Assembly: GCF_038049925.1 (NCBI RefSeq)
Contig: NZ_CP145809.1
Location: forward strand, 3,382,599-3,446,598
Direction: 5' to 3'
Length of the DNA: 64,000 nt
Source of the DNA: Georgenia sp. M64
GTDB taxonomy: Bacteria; Actinomycetota; Actinomycetes; Actinomycetales; Actinomycetaceae
Of the stretch, positions 59,762-64,000 are shown in pieces. The position numbers and the translations under genes were made by a program. The notes beneath the pieces are model-generated. The model was not told where the DNA came from, did not search any database, and saw only the letters and a program-made list of their open reading frames with translations. Positions within the stretch are counted from its first letter, which is position 1. The number at the start of each line of letters is the position of its first letter.

Positions 59762-61084
59762 GTGCTCGACCCCCGCCAGGCGCCCCCCACCCTCTCGGCG
59801 CCGCACCGCTCCACCACCCCGGACGCCGCCACCCCGCCTGCCCCGTCGTCGTCGCACTCCCACGCCCCAGGACGCCACGCCGCCCCGCCCAGCTCGCTGG
59901 CCCCGAACTACCACCCGCTCGCCATCGTGCTGCACTCCGGCGAGGGGTCGTGGGTGACCGACGTCGACGGCCGGCGCTACCTCGACTGCCTGGCCGGCTA
60001 CTCCGCCCTGAACTTCGGCCACCGCCACCCCGCACTCGTCGAGGCGGCCAAGGCGCAGCTCGACCGGATCACCCTGACCTCGCGCGCCTTCGACCACGAC
60101 CTCCTCCTGAGGTTCTCCGACGCCGTCGCCGCGCTGACCGGCACGGAGATGCTGCTGCCGATGAACACCGGTGCCGAGGCGGTCGAGACGGCGGTCAAGG
60201 CCGCCCGCAAGTGGGGCTACGACGTCAAGGGCGTGCCCGACGGCGAGGCGACGATCGTCGTCGCCGAGGGTGCGTTCCACGGCCGGACGACGACGATCGT
60301 CTCGATGAGCTCGGACCCCGAGACGCGCGACGGGTTCGGGCCCTACACCCCGGGCTTCCGGATCGTGCCCTACGGCGACGCCGACGCCGTCGCCGCGGCC
60401 ATCGACGAGACGACGGTCGCGGTCCTCGTCGAGCCCGTGCAGGGTGAGTCGGGCGTGATCATCCCGCCGGCGGACTACCTGCCGAGGCTGCGGAACCTGT
60501 GCGACGGCGCGAACGTCCTGCTGGTCCTCGACGAGATCCAGTCCGGTCTCGGGCGCACGGGAACCACCTTGGCGCAGGACGTCGCGGGCGTGCGGGCCGA
60601 CCTCACCACGCTCGGGAAGGCGCTCGGTGGCGGGATCCTGCCGGTGTCCGCGGTCGTGGGCCGCCGCGACGTCCTGGAGGTCCTCTCCCCCGGCACCCAT
60701 GGCTCGACGTTCGGTGGCAACCCGCTGGCGTGCGCGGTCGGCCTGGCCGTGGTGGACCTGCTCGCACCGGGCGACCTGCAGGCGCGGGCCCGCGAGCTCG
60801 GCGCCGAGCTCACCGCCCGGCTGGAGGACCTCGTGGCGGAGGGACTGCTCGCCGAGGTGCGCACGATCGGGCTCTGGGCGGGCCTGGACGTCCAGCCGGC
60901 GCTGGGCCTGAGCGGGCGGGCGACGTCGGAGCGCCTCGCCGCGCGCGGCGTCCTCACCAAGGACACCCACGGGAACACGCTGCGGCTGGCGCCGCCCCTG
61001 ACGATCTCCCGCGGCGACCTGCACCTCGCGCTGGACACCCTCGCGGAGGTGCTGCGGGAGGAGGCCCGCGAGGCCGGTCGCTGA
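59762..61084 (+). CDS. rocD: class-III aminotransferase, ornithine aminotransferase type
   Basis: 440 residues, GTG start with AGGAGG 6 nt upstream. It has MNTGAEAVETAVKAARKWGY, GAFHGRTTTIVSMS, LVLDEIQSGLGRTG and the PLP Lys in LTTLGKALGGGILPVSA; GSTFGGNPLACAV. The pattern is that of ornithine aminotransferase (ornithine to glutamate semialdehyde). A 45-residue Pro/Ser/His-rich head precedes the domain. No arginine genes adjoin, so acetylornithine aminotransferase is possible. Confidence 0.88.
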   Translation: MLDPRQAPPTLSAPHRSTTPDAATPPAPSSSHSHAPGRHAAPPSSLAPNYHPLAIVLHSGEGSWVTDVDGRRYLDCLAGYSALNFGHRHPALVEAAKAQLDRITLTSRAFDHDLLLRFSDAVAALTGTEMLLPMNTGAEAVETAVKAARKWGYDVKGVPDGEATIVVAEGAFHGRTTTIVSMSSDPETRDGFGPYTPGFRIVPYGDADAVAAAIDETTVAVLVEPVQGESGVIIPPADYLPRLRNLCDGANVLLVLDEIQSGLGRTGTTLAQDVAGVRADLTTLGKALGGGILPVSAVVGRRDVLEVLSPGTHGSTFGGNPLACAVGLAVVDLLAPGDLQARARELGAELTARLEDLVAEGLLAEVRTIGLWAGLDVQPALGLSGRATSERLAARGVLTKDTHGNTLRLAPPLTISRGDLHLALDTLAEVLREEAREAGR

Positions 61085-61172
61085 CCGCGGCGGTCAGGCC
61101 GGCGGCGCCCGGTGAGGCGGCCACCGGTGTGCGCCGGTGTGCCGGTCTCCGTCGGTGTACCGGTGTGCCGGG

Positions 61173-61505
61173 TCAGGCGGGGCGCGGCGCGTACATGATC
61201 AGCGCGACCCCGACGAGGCAGACGAGCGCACCCGTGAGGTCCCAACGGTCGGGGCGGAAGCCGTCGACGACCGCGCCCCAGAGGAGCGAGCCCGCCACGA
61301 ACACCCCGCCGTAGGCGGCGAGGACGCGGCCGAAGCTCGCCTCCGGCTGGAAGGTCGCGACGAGGCCGTAGAGCCCCAGCGCGATCGCACCGAGTCCGAC
61401 CCACAGCCAGCCACGGTGCTCACGCACCCCCTGCCAGACCAGCCAGGCGCCGCCGATCTCGAGCAGGGCGGCCAGGACGAACAGCAGCATCGAACGCAGG
61501 GGCAT
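61173..61505 (-). CDS. YnfA-family small membrane protein
   Basis: 110 residues, four helices, GAGGAGA ribosome site. [25 protein letters not shown] and the [32 protein letters not shown] stretch match the UPF0060/YnfA family, related in size to small multidrug transporters. Confidence 0.88.
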   Translation of the reverse strand: MPLRSMLLFVLAALLEIGGAWLVWQGVREHRGWLWVGLGAIALGLYGLVATFQPEASFGRVLAAYGGVFVAGSLLWGAVVDGFRPDRWDLTGALVCLVGVALIMYAPRPA

Positions 61506-61644
61506 GGTGTCTCCTCGGGTCGGCCACGACGGTACCGGGTCCAAAATCCCTCGACGGCGCCCACCGCGGCACGCGATGCTCGTCCCATGTTCACCTCGTG
61601 ATGCAGACGCGCGACCCATCGGCATCGAGGAGAAGGAGGTAGCC

Positions 61645-61770
61645 GTGCGAGCTCCCAAGAAGGCGAACCCGGCCGGGAAGCGGCAGCCCGGCCAGCGCCG
61701 GTCGCAGGGCTTCGTGCCCCACGAGACCCGCGCCCAGCCGGCCCGGCAGTGGCACGCCCGCCGCAAGTAA
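61645..61770 (+). CDS. short very basic protein
   Basis: 41 residues, GTG start with AAGGAGG 6 nt upstream. [21 protein letters not shown] and a C-terminal HARRK are unstructured and basic, suggesting binding to RNA or the ribosome. A strong hairpin follows at 61832. Short actinobacterial proteins of this sort are known near the ribosome but I cannot name this one. Confidence 0.55.
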   Translation: MRAPKKANPAGKRQPGQRRSQGFVPHETRAQPARQWHARRK

Positions 61771-61831
61771 CCCGGCAAGGTTCGGCCGGCCGCGAGCGGT
61801 CCGGCAGGACGGGCCGCGAGCGGTCCGGCAT

Positions 61832-61868
61832 GACGGATGGCCCCGTCGCCCAGGCGGGGCCATCCGTC
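61832..61868. terminator. strong hairpin terminator
   Basis: GACGGATGGCCCCG (61832-61845) pairs perfectly with 61855-61868 across a 9-nt loop, after the basic 41-residue gene and before the convergent end of the membrane protein gene. Confidence 0.7.
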
Positions 61869-61910
61869 GTCCCACGGCGGGTGCGTCAGCGTCAGCGTTG
61901 GAGCAGGCCG

Positions 61911-62702
61911 TCAGCGGGGCAGCAGACCGTCGGGCAGGGCCGAGAGGACGAACGGCAGCAGGGTGACACTGACGAGGAAGGCCCAGCCGCCCGTGAGCCG
62001 TCGCCGGACGGGTCGGGGCGACCGTGACCACAGCGGCACCGGCTCCAGCAGCACGAACACCAGCCAGACCGGAGCCGCGGCGACGGCGAGCCAGAACCAC
62101 GCCCACCTCGTCGCCAGGCGGGGCTCGGGCCCGAGGACCAGCACCAGCAGGGCCGCGAGACCCACGGCCGACCAGGCCGGACCAGCCTGGTCCCGCTCGA
62201 CGACGGCGAACGGCTCGCTCTGCACCGGGACCCCGGCGTCCCTCGCGGCCGCGAGGATGGTGAGCCCCTCGTCATCCTCCCCGGGCACCGTGCTGGACCA
62301 GTACGTCGCCCAGAAGGTCTGTCCGTCGGTGGTCCACTGCACCTCGGCCTCGCCGGAGGTGACGGACCGCGGGTCGGGACGCTCGATGGTCAGGCTTCTC
62401 ACCTCGCCGACCGCCAGGTCGGTGAGGAGGTCACCGGTGGACCGCTCGACCGGGCCTCCCGCCGTCTGCGCCCACACGAGGAGCAGGCCGATCGCCACGA
62501 GGACACGCACGAGGACCGGCCCCGCACGGGTCGGCCCGGCCGGGGCGGACGCGACCGCTCCGCCGGGGTTCGCCGACGCACCGCCGGGGTTCGCCGACGC
62601 ACCGCCGGGGTTCGCCGACGCACCGCCGGGGTTCGCCGACGCACCGCCGGTGCCGGTCGGACCGGTACCGGCCGACCACGATGTCCAGGGTCCCTCGCCC
62701 AT
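61911..62702 (-). CDS. membrane protein with N-terminal repeats, unknown
   Basis: 263 residues. Four GGASANP repeats at residues 18-45, one helix (PVLVRVLVAIGLLLVWAQ), an extracytoplasmic domain (VRSLTIERPDPRSVTSGEAEVQWTT), then three helices. Topology fits a small sensor or transport accessory; no family recognised. It is divergent from the gene at 62776. Confidence 0.65.
   Translation of the reverse strand: MGEGPWTSWSAGTGPTGTGGASANPGGASANPGGASANPGGASANPGGAVASAPAGPTRAGPVLVRVLVAIGLLLVWAQTAGGPVERSTGDLLTDLAVGEVRSLTIERPDPRSVTSGEAEVQWTTDGQTFWATYWSSTVPGEDDEGLTILAAARDAGVPVQSEPFAVVERDQAGPAWSAVGLAALLVLVLGPEPRLATRWAWFWLAVAAAPVWLVFVLLEPVPLWSRSPRPVRRRLTGGWAFLVSVTLLPFVLSALPDGLLPR
62555..62638. repeat. 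four 21-bp repeats inside the membrane-protein gene
   Basis: GCCGGGGTTCGCCGACGCACC repeats four times in frame and codes the GGASANP units. Confidence 0.75.
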
Positions 62703-62775
62703 CCCCCGACGGTAGCGGACCGGGTGGGGAGTTCTCCCCATGTCACGGGGGCAGGATCTGCGCCAGGATGAGCCG

Positions 62776-63783
62776 GTGAGCACGCTCCGGGTCGACGAGC
62801 CCCGCCCCGCGCCCTCCCCGGTGCACGTCACGCTCGACGTCGCGGCGTGGTCGCTCGTCCTCGGCGTCCTGCGGCGGGACCTGCCGGACCTGCCGCTGCC
62901 CGACACCTTCGTCACCCCCGTGCCGCTCGCACCCGGCCAGCGGCGTGCCGCCTGGCGCCGGCTCACGAGTCTCGGCCTGGCGACGGCGGAGCCGGGCTCC
63001 CCCGGCAAGCGTGGCTCCGCCGACCAGCGGGACGACCCCGACGAGGCCGACGAGGCCGACGACCCCGACGAGCCCGACGAGCCCGACGAGGCTGCGGAGG
63101 CTGCGGAGGCTGCGGAGGCGACCCTGGCCGACCTCGCGCCCGGGTTCGTCGCCGGCCTGGCCCTGTTCGCCCTGCCGGGGCTGCGCATCCGCGTCAGCGC
63201 CACCGTCGGCGACGTGGCGCTGACCCAGATGCTCGCCTGGGACGGCGACAAGGCGGTCGCCCTGTCGCGCCGTCGCCGCTCGACCGGCACCGGGTCCGAG
63301 CTCGAGCCGGCCGTCGACCTCACCTTCCTCGACACGGCGTCGCTCCTGGCCCAGGTCATGCTCGCTGTGCCCGCCGACCCCCCGGGGCACCGCGGCGCCG
63401 GACGGCCGATCACCCTCGCCTGGCCGACCTCGGTCGCCGTGGCGACGGCCCTGCGGGAGGGGCGCGACGACGTCGCCCGGCACCTCGCCGACCTGCCGCC
63501 CGAGGCGCTGACCGCCGTGGGAGCCGTCGCGTGCGACCTCGTCGGCGCGGTCGACGTCGGCGTGGAGCGGGTCGGCCCCGTCGGGCACCCGGTGGCCGCC
63601 CCCACCCACCGGGCGGTCTGGCTCTGGACCGGCCCCGACGTCGTCCGGCTCACCGCGGCCACGGCCGAGGAGGTCACGCTGCGCCTGAGCAGCCGCGCCG
63701 ACGTCGAGGACGACGTCGCCCGGGCCGTCACGGCGCTCGGGCGCGGGGTGGCCGGGCCCACGCCGCCCGGGGCGGCCCGATGA
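62776..63783 (+). CDS. unknown protein, perhaps ESX-secretion-associated
   Basis: 335 residues, GTG start. SPVHVTLDVAAWSLVLGVLRRDLPDLPLPDTF and the late DVVRLTAATAEEVTLRLSS recall the EspG-like fold of ESX chaperones, with a very acidic linker (DDPDEADEADDPDEPDEPDEAAEAAE) in the middle. The assignment is weak. It overlaps the next gene (ATGA), whose product is a short helical protein cut off by the window. Confidence 0.4.
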   Translation: MSTLRVDEPRPAPSPVHVTLDVAAWSLVLGVLRRDLPDLPLPDTFVTPVPLAPGQRRAAWRRLTSLGLATAEPGSPGKRGSADQRDDPDEADEADDPDEPDEPDEAAEAAEAAEATLADLAPGFVAGLALFALPGLRIRVSATVGDVALTQMLAWDGDKAVALSRRRRSTGTGSELEPAVDLTFLDTASLLAQVMLAVPADPPGHRGAGRPITLAWPTSVAVATALREGRDDVARHLADLPPEALTAVGAVACDLVGAVDVGVERVGPVGHPVAAPTHRAVWLWTGPDVVRLTAATAEEVTLRLSSRADVEDDVARAVTALGRGVAGPTPPGAAR

Positions 63784-64000
63784 GCTCCCTCACCGTCGCC
63801 GGCGGCGCCGCCTCCATCGACGCCCGCACCGAGGACATGCGTGCCCAGGCCGCGACCCTGCGCACGATGGTCGAAGAGCTCGGTGGCCTCGCCGTCACGG
63901 TGGCGGCCGTCGCCGTCGACGGGCCCGTCCTCGCCTCCGGGATCTTCGACCCCGTCGGCCTGGCCAGGATCGAGGCCGCCGTCGGGCTGGCCCACCTCCC
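63780..64000 (+). CDS. start of a helical protein, runs out of the window
   Basis: At least 73 residues from the ATG overlapping the upstream stop. SIDARTEDMRAQAATLRTMVEELGGLAVTVA reads as a long amphipathic helix of the sort seen in WXG100/ESX substrates and related PE-like proteins, but no WxG motif has appeared yet. Partial. Confidence 0.45.
   Translation, partial: MSSLTVAGGAASIDARTEDMRAQAATLRTMVEELGGLAVTVAAVAVDGPVLASGIFDPVGLARIEAAVGLAHL

Noticed and set aside
1-64000. rRNA genes or riboswitches
   Set aside because: No rRNA-like stretch seen. I cannot exclude small RNAs without a covariance search.

Overview
The window is very GC-rich DNA with the gene style of a high-GC Gram-positive actinobacterium. 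Signs are many GTG starts, an HNH/DUF222 repeat-family protein, lysG/lysE, WhiB-like and CsoR regulators. Micrococcales is my best guess, but this is inference from gene content only. The layout is chromosome, then a three-level nested mobile island, then chromosome.

Chromosome left (1-2921): a lipoprotein, a DUF2071/YqjF protein behind a small Cys-containing protein, and a UbiA-type prenyltransferase.

Mobile island (2922-37382): two perfect 47-bp direct repeats bound it. The right one is the 3' part of an intact tRNA-Arg(CCT) gene, and a tyrosine integrase sits beside it. Without its passenger the island is about 9.7 kb. It is mostly one minus-strand train of overlapping genes: excisionase-like HTH, second tyrosine recombinase, HTH replication-type protein with palindromes inside its gene, two methyltransferases, WhiB-like protein, unknown proteins, and a DUF2190 capsid-cement protein at the end. 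No terminase, portal or major capsid gene is visible, so it looks like a phage satellite.

Passenger transposon (4550-29259): a 24.7-kb Tn552/Tn402-like element (DDE transposase, AAA ATPase, serine resolvase) has 49-bp imperfect inverted ends and a 7-bp target duplication. Removing it restores an open 341-codon gene of the satellite. It carries metal resistance: two CadD-type transporters with CmtR-type regulators, a P1B-4 ATPase, an ArsR-CDF operon, and merA with a divergent MerR-family regulator.

Innermost layer (10484-24037): two apparently identical 943-bp IS5-family insertions in direct orientation flank 11.7 kb of copper genes and a tRNA-Cys. The block consists of two parallel modules, each with a P1B ATPase (CopB-type or CopA-type), a CsoR-family regulator, a YHS protein and an FAD oxidoreductase, plus copZ, a secreted protein, an MFS transporter and a DUF59 protein. 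It landed in a cmtR gene whose two halves, 13.5 kb apart, rejoin in frame.

Chromosome right (37383-64000): tRNA-Arg, Gfo/Idh/MocA oxidoreductase, flavodoxin, TrkA/TrkH potassium uptake, GH13 glucosidase divergent from a sugar ABC operon, HNH/DUF222 protein, RecQ, LysE/LysG, RsgA, alpha/beta hydrolase, D-2-hydroxyacid dehydrogenase, a lipoprotein, SRPBCC protein, dicarboxylate symporter, ornithine-type aminotransferase, YnfA-like protein, and the edge of a possible secretion locus. Short tandem repeats sit in many intergenic gaps of the chromosomal parts.
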